Positions 1-8,034 of a DNA stretch of 12,432 bases are shown here, piece by piece; position 1 is the stretch's first letter; each line of letters opens with the position of its first letter. The position numbers and the translations under genes are program-made. The stretch is from positions 1 through 12,432 of the forward strand of contig JADGIG010000218.1 in NCBI GenBank assembly GCA_018985235.1, read 5' to 3'. The notes under the pieces were generated by a model. It worked only from the letters and a program-made list of their open reading frames with translations. It was not told where the DNA came from and did no database searches. Origin of the DNA: Sanchytrium tribonematis (lineage: Eukaryota > Sanchytriomycota > Sanchytriomycetes > Sanchytriales > Sanchytriaceae).

Positions 1-33
1 GAAACTTCCTCATCTTCATCAAATTGTGCAATT
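1..33. repeat. 33-bp direct repeat, copy 1
   Basis: Bases 1-33 are identical to 822-854, and the match stops at base 34. Because the window starts here, the true left extent is unknown. Read on the minus strand, both copies encode the acidic stretch IAQFDEDEEVS found near the C-terminus of the pogo-like transposase relic. Copy 1 may therefore be a fragment of a second related element lying mostly outside the window. Confidence 0.85.
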
Positions 34-211
34 AAAGAGTATTGATGAGTTGGAAATCACAGATTATCAAAAATCTGGAAAAGTGCTCGTGAAAGAATTG
101 GATTTGGATGTTTGGCATGTTCGAGATATCTTGTTGAAATTCCCTATAGTTGGACATCTATACGGAGCAATGACTCATATATTTGGGCAATTATTTAATA
201 AATTATTATAA
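2..211 (+). CDS. 3' end of an unrecognised gene (partial)
   Basis: The frame is open from base 2 to a TAA at 209-211, so this may be the last ~69 codons of a gene that begins outside the window. The tail is mixed hydrophobic and charged (ELDLDVWHVRDILLKFP, then VGHLYGAMTHIFGQLF) and looks protein-like, with no motif I recognise. The stop overlaps a TAAA, and a small hairpin follows at 212-228. The first 33 bases also occur at 822-854 inside a decayed transposase, so the upstream part of this frame may be transposon-derived rather than original coding sequence. It could also be chance openness in AT-rich DNA. Function unknown. Confidence 0.35.
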   Translation, partial: KLPHLHQIVQLKSIDELEITDYQKSGKVLVKELDLDVWHVRDILLKFPIVGHLYGAMTHIFGQLFNKLL

Positions 212-698
212 AGCAAAAAAGTTTTGCTCCTTTTATCACTTCTTCTTCTCCAACAAACGCTAAGTTGCAGACAATTACTCAGAGAAAACCAAAAATTTGG
301 TCATCTATTTGAGTAATAAGACATGTATTCAACTATTATTTATCAGAAATTCTGTGTAATCTTGATCATTGGTGTATCGGTGAATTTGAAAAAGTATCAA
401 AAATATCCTTGAGGAATCTCAAAACATGTCCCAATTGGCTGACTATGTTGATTAAGTAATCTCAGTGATAGTGAGGTGTTCCGAGTGAAATGAAGTCGAA
501 ATCAAAAAAAATATTACCATTATTTATTGATTTTAAAATACTGACAGTATCGCATCCAGAAACATATTATTATTTACTTATTGAGTGGATTTGCATACAT
601 AATAAACTGCATTATTTAGGAATTTGAGTTGCCTAATAATTTTCCCCAGTTGAAGATAATGATAATTTTGACAAAATTTTAAAATCATAAAGTCTTTA
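212..698. other. Gene-free stretch; one short hairpin
   Basis: No gene can be supported here. Bases 212-228 form a perfect hairpin with 7-bp arms (AGCAAAA and TTTTGCT) around a 3-base loop, directly after the stop of the partial gene; a role in 3' end formation is possible but unproven. Short open plus-strand runs near 361-460 and 496-630 could be coding scraps, but they match nothing I know. The stretch ends at the left inverted end of the pogo-like element. Confidence 0.5.
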
Positions 699-699
699 C

Positions 700-714
700 C
701 AGCTCAACTCCCCC
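700..714 (+). repeat. Left terminal inverted repeat of the pogo-like element
   Basis: CAGCTCAACTCCCCC is the inverted partner of 2144-2158, with one mismatch (A versus G at the eighth base). It lies 43 bp outside the stop of the transposase relic. Confidence 0.6.
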
Positions 715-757
715 CATATTTTAAAAATGTCAATAAATAATTACTTAATTCATATAT

Positions 758-2071
758 TTATTCATTTTCACCAGTTGAATCAATGGTTTCTTGTGCTTCA
801 AATCGAGGAACATTTACATCAGAAACTTCCTCATCTTCATCAAATTGTGCAATTTCAAACTCTTCTGCAGTCATTGAGTATGTTGTTCCATTTAATAATG
901 CATTTACAACATTAGACCAATTTGAAAAGCGCTTAAATGATGCAATAAACTAAGAACTTAAGTTATATAAAACTACCTAAGCCAGTTGCATTTGCCATAT
1001 GTAATTCCTCCACATTTTCAGTCAAATAACAGGTTTTTAAAGTTTTAACAATTGTCTCAGGAGTCATTTTTGCCCATTCACAGACAATCCAGTCTCTTAA
1101 TTTTACAATTCCTGGTTTTTGGAAGACTTTGGATTTGTTTGGGTCTTATTGAAATTCATCAACTTGTTTATCATAGAAGTCTAAAATTGATTTTCTTATT
1201 GCAGCTCAACATCTGCAAGTTGACAATAACCTGTTGTTCCTGCTGGAAATTTAATAAATTCAATATTCGTATTCTGGAAGTATGATTCAATTTCTGATCC
1301 AATATGAGCGCTTGCTTGATCCCAAACTAACAATCAATTTCCAAACGGAAATACACAATCCATGTATTTCTTTAATAATTCTTGAGTAACCCAATTTTTT
1401 TTCGTATAACCGACAATCTTGTTGTTTGGATTTCAATTGTGTTAAACTTTGGAGCTGAATTTGTTGAATGTACAATTAATGGAATGATTTTTTCATGATT
1501 TTTTTCCACACTCGTTACGGGAATTTAATTTGCTCATGTGGTTGCTAATGTTCTTTTAGTTCCCACATTCATTCAAATTACAGTTTCATCTGCAAATACA
1601 ATCTGATCACTCGAATAAAGAGATAATATGCTTATAACTTGTAGAATATGTTTTGCTGCTGATTCAATCAAGTTTTAATCATCTTTTTTAACTAATTGTG
1701 TTGCTGCTTTAGGTACGAATTCATTTCGTTTTAACATACCTTCATACCGATTTCTTGGCGCTTTGATTGTTCCATCATTAAATGCTTCAAAATCTTGTTT
1801 TTCAATTCATTTATAAGTACTATCATAACTCATAATTGATTTGCATAACATTAAAAATTTGATTCTTTCAATAATAATATCATCAATGGATCCAAATTTC
1901 ATACTGTGCCCAATTGATACCATTTTACGACTGTTTCTACCTCAATATGTAAATATTTTATCAGCATTTTTTCTCCAACCTTTAATTGCTTTTGTTCTAT
2001 TTTGCAATATTTTTAATACTAATTGAACCTTCTAATAATTGTAATAAAGCTTTACGTTTTTGTTTGATCAT
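758..2071 (-). pseudogene. pogo/Tigger-like DDE transposase, broken
   Basis: Scattered minus-strand frames read as one DDE_1-type transposase. An N-terminal helical part opens with MIKQKRKALLQLLEG at 2071. The first catalytic Asp is in VFADETVI (codon 1588-1590). The second is in LLVWDQASAHIG (1319-1321). The third is in TGYCQLADVELQ (1211-1213), 35 residues after the second, which fits the DDxD spacing of pogo enzymes. An acidic tail ends at a TAA at 758-760. The first-to-second Asp distance is not a multiple of three, so there is at least one frameshift, and TGA, TAA and TAG stops occur throughout. Several TGA codons sit where Trp would fit. The relic cannot make an enzyme. Confidence 0.75.
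822..854. repeat. 33-bp direct repeat, copy 2
   Basis: This is identical to bases 1-33. It lies within the acidic C-terminal coding part of the minus-strand pogo-like transposase relic. Confidence 0.85.
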
Positions 2072-2143
2072 TAAAAATTGTTATCTACGCGGATGATTTC
2101 CATTTGTCACTTTTAAAATTTGATGTTTGACCCATCTACCCCC

Positions 2144-2158
2144 GGGGGAGCTGAGCTG
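2144..2158 (-). repeat. Right terminal inverted repeat of the pogo-like element
   Basis: GGGGGAGCTGAGCTG is the reverse complement of the left end except for one base. It lies about 70 bp upstream of the first Met of the minus-strand transposase relic and is preceded by CCC, giving a local CCCCCGGGGG palindrome at 2139-2148. Confidence 0.6.
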
Positions 2159-2187
2159 CCAAAGGCTTTAAAAGGCTAAGCTACAAG

Positions 2188-2349
2188 ATGCAAAATCGGT
2201 CTGCAAAGGATGTCATAATATTAACACAAAAGACTCATTTTATTGCTATGGTAGCAGATGTGTTATTCATTATGGCTGTTTACAAAATCTTCAAGGATTT
2301 TTGTGCTGCAAATCAGATTGCTGAGTTCAACGAAATAAATCAAGTTTAA
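2188..2349 (+). CDS. Small hypothetical ORF, 53 aa
   Basis: An ATG at 2188 starts a 53-residue frame ending in TAA at 2347-2349; the frame is open from 2155, just inside the right end of the pogo-like element. The middle is hydrophobic (HFIAMVADVLFIMAVYKIF) and could be one membrane helix, flanked by a basic start and an acidic end. It matches no family I recognise. It may be a leftover of the gene into which the element inserted, or chance. Confidence 0.2.
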   Translation: MQNRSAKDVIILTQKTHFIAMVADVLFIMAVYKIFKDFCAANQIAEFNEINQV

Positions 2350-2704
2350 GTCAAATAAATGTCATTTTTGCTCATACTTTATCAATATCAATTGCTATAA
2401 TCTATTTTTAAGATGCTTATAATCCATCATGAAATTTTCCACCAATCAGGGTCCTTGCACATTAAGACATCGATTAACAGTTTCCCACCCGTCGATGGGA
2501 CCCTGCAACAACCGTCTTCCCTGGACCAGCGGATGACTGGAGCTGATTCAATCGTTCCGACATGACAATGTTTCGACGTGTTGAAACATCATATGTTGCA
2601 ATAATTGCGTCAATAGGGAATCACATGGCAACTTGTCTTCAAAATAAACGACATGTCGATTTAATTTTTGTCAATTTTGTCTGTCGAAAATTTGCCCTTT
2701 CGAC
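2350..2704. other. Intergenic stretch with a minus-strand coding-like scrap and an inverted repeat
   Basis: No complete gene is visible. On the minus strand, about 2427-2590 is open without an ATG and contains APVIRWSREDG and then GKLLIDVLMCKDPDWWKIS before a TGA. The spaced Trp residues loosely recall Myb/SANT-like DNA-binding domains carried by some transposons, but this is only an impression. An 8-bp inverted repeat (CAGGGTCC at 2447-2454, GGACCCTG at 2498-2505) lies in the same stretch, which is richer in GC than its surroundings. Confidence 0.35.
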
Positions 2705-3949
2705 ATGGATTCACAAATCTCTTCTGATGATTCCGAAAACTCATTAGAGTCATTTATGAATGATTTGTTAATGCTAGATACCGAATTTTCAAGTATATGT
2801 CCCAAATTTGTTCAACGTGAGAGACAATCAATCCCAAAATCCAATTGGTGGGAATTTGTTTATCCCAGATTACAACCAAGTGCCTACAAGAAAATCTATC
2901 GTATGAGAAAGGAAACAGTACAAAGATTAACCCAAGTATTGTATTCATTTACTAATAATTCAGATTTCAAATACAATACACGGTCCAAATTCCACAAAGC
3001 TATTTGTGTTTGTTTACGCTATCTCACTAGACACAAACGTCAGTTTGATCTACAATTCGATTATAATTGCTCAGGTGGATATATTAATATGTATTTCAAA
3101 GACGTGGTTTACTTAATTATAAATCATTTATCTGATCAAGTAATGAGTTGGCCAAATTTAGATGAGAGAAAACTTGCTAATGATATTTACAATGTATATA
3201 ATATTTCATGCTCTCTTGGTTGCCTGGATGGCACCTTTATTTATTGCAAAGGGTATGGAGAGACACCTGCCAACTATACGTGTCGCAAATTTGATTTTAG
3301 CATGAATGTGATACTTGTAAATGATCATAATTTATTAATTCGTCATTTTATTTCAAACAACGTAGGTGCCAAAGGTGATAATGAAATAATTGAGCAATCA
3401 GATTTAAGTAGATTAATTCCGAGTATATTGGCATTTAAACACAATGGCGACCATTATAATAATAGTATTGGCTTACTACGTATTTTATAGTTGCTGATAA
3501 AGGTTTAAATAATTCAAATTATATTATTACCCCATTCAGTGATAGAGGAAGAATTTTTTCAACTCAAAAGCGCGCATTCAATTATTGGTTGAATCAGTAT
3601 CGTGGCACTGCTGAAACTACGATTGGCAAGTTAAAACTGAGATTCCTAATACTGAACGAAGGATTAACTCGACATATGTGGGAACAGCAGATGAAAACAT
3701 TCGAGCTTGTATTTATCTTCACAATTTTAGCATTATTAATGGGGATTTGATAAATAGGGATGAGTTGGTGGACGTTGAGTCCCATGAATTACCATTTGAA
3801 TGTTGTTTTTCTAAAACAAATAATGAAGATGTTGGGAGTCAAACAGTGAATTGATTGATGAAGATAGTGGATATAGAACAGCAAGAACAAAATTATATCA
3901 ATACTTTATTCAGATCAGTTTATTCGTTTCTTTAATAATTCGAATTTAA
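2705..3949 (+). pseudogene. PIF/Harbinger transposase (DDE_Tnp_4-like), frameshifted
   Basis: The first segment (ATG 2705 to about 3480) holds an acidic N-terminus, a helical region (YKKIYRMRKETVQRLTQVL) and the first catalytic Asp in SLGCLDGTFI (codon 3227-3229), then KFDFSMNVILVNDHN and GAKGDNEIIEQSDL. After frame changes the second Asp appears in IVADKG (3496-3498) and the Glu in RGTAETTIGKLK (3613-3615). Another frame near 3655-3850 gives RACIYLHNFSIING, and a last one ends with GYRTARTKLYQYF and TAA at 3947-3949. This order is that of PIF/Harbinger enzymes, which cut and paste DNA elements. All three catalytic residues survive, but at least three frame changes break the protein. No inverted ends or target duplication were found. 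Confidence 0.8.
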
Positions 3950-4365
3950 TTAATTTGTTATGCATTGAATTCATTACTAATTCAATTGATGATGCTTTGG
4001 ATTTTTGGGGTTTGAAAATTTTTCCAAAGTAGTCTTATAATGTCTTGCTCTTTGTGTTGTGAACTGTTTATCCCCCTCCCAATTCATTTCTGCTTGATTG
4101 GGTAGGTAATGTCATCCACATTGAAAAAATTATTGGGCATGTCCACCCCTCGCTTATTCGAGTCTCGTCTGATGTCATTTTCTAATTGGTAACAATATTT
4201 TAAAGGTTATTGGTGTAACCATAGACGATAGTATCCGAGCTGACCGTCTGACCTGACTTTGAAAGAAGCATTTATTGATTAATTCACGGGGTTTATTGAT
4301 TTGCTGAGTCTCAACATGTCTTAATTTATAAGAAAGTAAAGATTTCATTTTCAATTCTCGTTTTT
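3950..4365. other. Gene-free stretch between two transposon relics
   Basis: I see no coding frame, RNA gene or clear repeat here. It presumably holds the 3' end of the Harbinger element and older decayed sequence. I looked for inverted partners of the 2440-2700 segment and found none that were convincing. Confidence 0.4.
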
Positions 4366-4680
4366 ATGATCCTGGTGGTACAAATTGTGCAATTGTCATA
4401 TTACACACGAAAAATGGGAGAGACAATTACCAAAAAAACAAAAAATCATCAATCAAAAAAAGTCACTTTCGTTAAGAATGCGGGAAATATTGATGCAGCA
4501 TTAAAAGAAGCTGCTGAGGAAGCGAAGCTACAAAAGCAAACAAAGAAACAAACTGAAGTTGCAAATAAAATCAATCAAAATGAAGAGAATGTGAGCAAAT
4601 TGCCCGACCAGATTGACGTAACAGATTGTAAACATGAAATTATACAATCTGCACCTGATAGGGCCATTTCAATTTATTAA
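4366..4680 (+). CDS. Lys/Glu/Gln-rich hypothetical protein, possibly a transposon N-terminal remnant
   Basis: An ATG at 4366 gives 104 codons to a TAA at 4678-4680; a second in-frame ATG at 4414 (MGETITKKTK) gives 88. After a short hydrophobic start the product is highly charged and low in complexity (KKTKNHQSKK, then ALKEAAEEAKLQKQTKKQ), probably helical or coiled-coil. No family is recognised. Downstream sequence is full of stops and ends in a hAT C-terminal domain, so this may be the surviving N-terminal part of that element. It could equally be an unrelated small gene. Confidence 0.3.
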   Translation: MILVVQIVQLSYYTRKMGETITKKTKNHQSKKVTFVKNAGNIDAALKEAAEEAKLQKQTKKQTEVANKINQNEENVSKLPDQIDVTDCKHEIIQSAPDRAISIY

Positions 4681-5551
4681 AATCTATTATTGGTCGTTTA
4701 GCGGATGTTAGCCCAGAGAAACAGACAAACAAAGCCATTCGCCAAAAAAGAACAAATCTTATGTAAATTGTTACATGATTCACATTTTAGAATGCAACAC
4801 TTTAAACTATAAAGAAATGTATGCAGTTTAAAACAAAATTGTTGTAAAATGTGCTCAAAATGTCACGCTAAATCATATGGAATTAGATCCATTTTGAAGA
4901 AGTTAATAAAGAGATAGTGCACTTGCACTTTGTTAGTGAATTAGCCCCTGTTGAGGCTTAGATGAATGCCCTGATTGCAATCCAAAAATTAGATATGAAA
5001 TTTAAAAATTACAACTGCCTCTCGAAAAAGCTACATCACAAGAAATTAAACCAAAAGGACAATGTGTAAGAATGAAAATTAAAATTTGAAACCCCAAATC
5101 ACCAGATTATCAAAAATCTACTTTGTTCATTTTAATAGAATTGCATTGCACCAAATAAGATTAAATCCCAATCAAATATTTTCAAACTTTATTAAAAAAG
5201 AACGTGCTGTTTTGAAATACATACTTGAATCCACTTAACAAAATAAATTTCACCATGACATGTATGCTGAGTGTAACAAATATTATCTTTCGCCGCAAAA
5301 GAGCTTCAACTAAAACAATTACGCCCCATTCCATTGGATTTAAATCAAATTTCAAACAGACTTCAAAGTAATAATTAAAACATTCCGCGTTGATTAACAA
5401 ATATCCAAATGATTTTGAGCATCACCTGTCAATTGATGCAGAAATAATTAAGCATAAATCATTTAATAATGCAAAGTAATTGATGGCGAAGAGAATATAC
5501 TAGCCAATATTGAAAAATTGGCTGTTAAGGGCTTTATGATACACTCAAATT
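4681..5551. other. Heavily decayed, probably transposon-derived sequence
   Basis: No open frame of note exists on the plus strand. Short coding-like scraps are visible, for example a Cys-rich CCKMCSKCHAKSYG near 4841-4882 that might be a broken zinc finger, but stops fall every few dozen bases. Its position between the lysine-rich frame and the hAT domain suggests the rotted body of one element. Confidence 0.35.
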
Positions 5552-5827
5552 TTGATTAAGGATTTAATAAAGAATCGGATTGCTAAAATCCTTGAAACTC
5601 ATGCTAGAAAAAGAAAAAAATTCAATAGCAAGTATGTAGATTTGAGCAATATCAATCCAACATCAAATAGATATGAAAGATTGTTTAGTCCGGTCCGACA
5701 TATATTTACCAGTGTTAGAAATCGTTTGTCTCCAATAATGCTGAAAAATGCTGTATTTTTAAAACACAATACTAGTTGTTGGGATGTTTCCATTTCGTTT
5801 AAATTTTTATCTCATTATATGTTTTGA
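5552..5827 (+). pseudogene. hAT-family transposase C-terminal domain, truncated relic
   Basis: An open frame with no upstream ATG carries YVDLSNINPTSNRYERLFSP, then RNRLSP and AVFLKHNTSCWDV, ending at TGA 5825-5827. The pattern PTSN..ER.FS, R..LSP and FLK.N...W is that of the hAT C-terminal dimerisation region, which holds the last part of the catalytic fold. The upstream catalytic body is not readable, so this is a non-functional remnant. The resolvase-like gene begins 83 bp downstream. Confidence 0.6.
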
Positions 5828-5910
5828 TAAATCAGAAAGGAGGACACGGAGAACGGACATTGGTTTGTTGGTTTTTAAAAGGAAGCAATACCTAGAAATC
5901 AATAAATTAA

Positions 5911-6409
5911 ATGGTACTACTTCTTTCAATTGATATTGGTAAAGTCAATACAATTTTTGTAGTAATGGACGTTGACTTTAACGATTACTGCCTTATAAAA
6001 TATGTACAAACGGCGAGTATCGCTACAGTTAGTCATCCATCCTTTAATCACATGACCAATGTATTAGTTCAAATTCCTAATACTTATTCTTTAGAGAAAG
6101 TAATAATTGAAACACAAGTACAAGCAGTTAACAATGTTTCAAACCGAAACATGTTTCTAAACAACTGTATTGTATCGTTCTTATATGGTTATTTTAACAG
6201 CCAAGGTGTAACAAGTATCGATGTAACACCACAATCAAGATGTAAGTTTCTGAGAAAGAAGTTGCATTTGCCTCAAAAAAAGTACGCTCATACTTTAGCA
6301 AAAGAAGCATCGTTGATGTATTTGAATACAAGTGACCTTATTTGGGGAAAAGTTGGACGATTTAGCTGATGCTGTCGCACAAGGTATTTTGGCATTTACA
6401 ATTCAATAA
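5911..6409 (+). pseudogene. RuvC/A22-type Holliday-junction resolvase-like gene with one frameshift
   Basis: Starting at ATG 5911, the product opens with a beta strand carrying an Asp (LLLSIDIG, D8). A Glu follows at the end of a second strand (VIIETQ, E67), then a basic region (KFLRKKLHLPQKK, residues 112-124). The frame stops at TGA 6367-6369, but the next frame continues with LDDLADAVAQGILAF and ends at TAA 6407-6409. Asp-Glu-Lys-AspxxAsp is the metal-binding layout of RNase-H-fold resolvases (bacterial RuvC, yeast Cce1, poxvirus A22 group), which cut four-way DNA junctions. One extra base near the G4A4 run at about 6348-6355 explains the break. This may be true inactivation or an assembly indel, since the rest looks undamaged. 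Its stop lies 7 bp from the convergent recombinase stop. Confidence 0.7.
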
Positions 6410-6416
6410 ATATTTA

Positions 6417-7925
6417 TTAAGAATTTAAATTGTTTCTACGCACAATTTCTTTCAATAATTTAGTAAACGGCATTGTGAATCCAACATATGCTGCTTTAAA
6501 GGAATTTAGGTCGGTGTATTGTTCCATTACTTTTCCAATTACATTCCAATTGCTATACTTCTTTTGATCACGTCGATTTGTACACGTACCCCATTCTTTC
6601 ATTGGAGTGAATATCCCTACCGCTGGATTCACATTAAACCAATAATCCCACAAATCATCAACTGATTTTGGTGGTTTGGGAACAACACGTGATGTAGTTG
6701 TTGCAGCAAATGAATTGAGATTGGTTTGTCTTGGCTGTAGAGAAGGCTGCAAAACTGTAGTCTTTGTTACAGTTTTTGTATTTATTGGTGGTGCAATAGA
6801 TTGACCAGGTACTACTTTAGTTTGTGTATTAGGATTGTCATGCTCTCGAAGTATTCGTGCAACTGATTCAGCTATTTCATTTGGATTAAATTGAGGCTGT
6901 GGTTGTCTATGCATTTGTTCAGCCGTTTTAAGTAAATTAGTTGGGTCTATATTATTTGAAATGTTTTCAGTAATTAGGTAGGTCGCCATTGTTTTAGCGT
7001 CCGACCATCTACACCATGCCATAAGTTGATTGAAATCAAATCGACGAGTTGGCGACAGAAACACTCTAAAATAAGCACCCCCACGACGGAAACTATGCAG
7101 TGAGACACCTCTTGCAATGTTGGCATTAGATTCCGTCACATCATCAATAATTTGTTTAATCTTTGCTTGAATGCCTTTGGCGCTGTGGTGTACATCAACA
7201 TTTCCATCTGTTTCAAAACGATAACAAGAAAATAAATAATCATTTCTTCTAAGATTAGTTCTCAATGATTGTAAATGTTGCCTGTAGATATTATAAAAGT
7301 CAACAACGTTTAAACAAGAAACACCTGGTTCATTGTAGAGGTGATATACTCGTGAACCATTATTTACATTGGCGTGTTTAAACCATCTTAGACGTACAGC
7401 TAAATATGGCTGATTGTCAGAGTCTCTACGTAGTTCAACATCATTCCATTTAAAATCTAATACTTCGTTGATTCGGAAGCAACCAATAAATGTCAATGAG
7501 AATAGAAATTGATAATAAGTCTTAATAAATGGATGCTGGGAATTTAAACTTGACATTAACTCATTTAATTCAAATGTTGTTATTGGATGGCTCTGTAATT
7601 CCTCGTCAATATTATTACTTCTTCTATATTTTTTAAGCCCACTAACATATTTCTTTGCCTTTTTATCCTTAGCCGGATTATTTGCCATATTCTCAAACAA
7701 ATGTACAAGTGCGCTCTTTGCTTGATCAACGGATCGGGCCTTTTGACCTCTTTCTGCTTCATGATGTAGAAAACTCACAACATGATCCACTAATACTGTA
7801 TGTTCTGGATTATCAGATAATGGATTAGCTTCTAAAAATCGCTTATATCCTTTTATATAGGACGCATAACTTGCATGTGTATTGTTTGAAAGATGTGAAT
7901 TAAGAATCTCAGTAATTGTAGGCAT
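6417..7925 (-). CDS. Crypton-like tyrosine recombinase with a GCR1_C-like tail
   Basis: I start at the ATG at 7925 (MPTITEILNSHLSN), where the core-binding domain begins; an in-frame ATG at 7970 or a TTG at 8033 would extend it. The 502-residue protein has an N-terminal SAM-like domain (about 1-100) and a catalytic domain with Arg151 (GCFRINEV), Lys183 (RWFKHAN), His277 and Arg280 (SLHSFRRGG), Trp307 (CRWSD) and Tyr316 (MATYL). The catalytic set is complete, so strand cleavage and rejoining through a 3'-phosphotyrosine is expected. A Gln/Pro/Thr-rich linker (about 340-415) leads to SVDDLWDYWF...WGTCTNRRDQKKYSNW (about 421-465), which resembles the GCR1_C DNA-binding domain of fungal Cryptons. 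The frame is intact, in contrast to the transposon relics to the left. Confidence 0.82.
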   Translation of the reverse strand: MPTITEILNSHLSNNTHASYASYIKGYKRFLEANPLSDNPEHTVLVDHVVSFLHHEAERGQKARSVDQAKSALVHLFENMANNPAKDKKAKKYVSGLKKYRRSNNIDEELQSHPITTFELNELMSSLNSQHPFIKTYYQFLFSLTFIGCFRINEVLDFKWNDVELRRDSDNQPYLAVRLRWFKHANVNNGSRVYHLYNEPGVSCLNVVDFYNIYRQHLQSLRTNLRRNDYLFSCYRFETDGNVDVHHSAKGIQAKIKQIIDDVTESNANIARGVSLHSFRRGGAYFRVFLSPTRRFDFNQLMAWCRWSDAKTMATYLITENISNNIDPTNLLKTAEQMHRQPQPQFNPNEIAESVARILREHDNPNTQTKVVPGQSIAPPINTKTVTKTTVLQPSLQPRQTNLNSFAATTTSRVVPKPPKSVDDLWDYWFNVNPAVGIFTPMKEWGTCTNRRDQKKYSNWNVIGKVMEQYTDLNSFKAAYVGFTMPFTKLLKEIVRRNNLNS

Positions 7926-8034
7926 TTTATTTGTTTTAACTTGGAGTTCTAGGTGGGAAAAATTATGCATTTTATGCCATAAATATGCAGCCAATGGACA
8001 TGTTATTTGACTAGATTGATTGGCTACTGTCAAA

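Larger units (their letters stand above)
699..2160 (-). mobile_element. Degenerate pogo/Tigger-like (Tc1/mariner superfamily) DNA transposon
   Basis: A decayed DDE transposase on the minus strand is framed by short inverted ends. The left end is CAGCTCAACTCCCCC at 700-714. The right end, at 2144-2158, reads CAGCTCAGCTCCCCC on the minus strand, so 14 of 15 positions match. Both ends start with CAG, as pogo and Tigger termini commonly do. A TA lies at 697-698 on the left, but no clean TA duplication is visible on the right. The size of about 1.45 kb suits a single-gene element. The many stops show it is inactive. Confidence 0.65.

Noticed and set aside
426-438. 13-bp word ATGTCCCAATTGG shared with 8067-8079
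   Set aside because: The core is a short palindrome (CCAATTGG) in AT-rich DNA, and no similarity extends beyond it.
727-915. Plus-strand His/Leu-rich open frame
   Set aside because: It is the antisense of the acidic transposase C-terminus (DEDEEVSD on the minus strand), which is the more protein-like reading.
950-977. Possible tiny intron (GT...AG, about 27 bases) near the C-terminus of the pogo relic on the minus strand
   Set aside because: Removing 27 bases does not join the two protein-like frames; 28 would be needed and would not begin with GT. A decay indel is simpler.
2447-2505. 8-bp inverted repeat as transposon ends or an RNA hairpin
   Set aside because: The arms are short, the spacer is 43 bases, and there is no flanking duplication or paired element. 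Kept only as a note.
2474-2563. Minus-strand 29-codon frame with AGPGKTVVAG, resembling a P-loop
   Set aside because: The spacing does not fit GxxxxGK[ST]: the residue five before the Gly of GKT is Ser. The frame is tiny and overlaps another open scrap.
4150-4180. TTCGAGTC-like word suggesting a tRNA B box
   Set aside because: No matching A box, acceptor stem or anticodon arm could be built around it.
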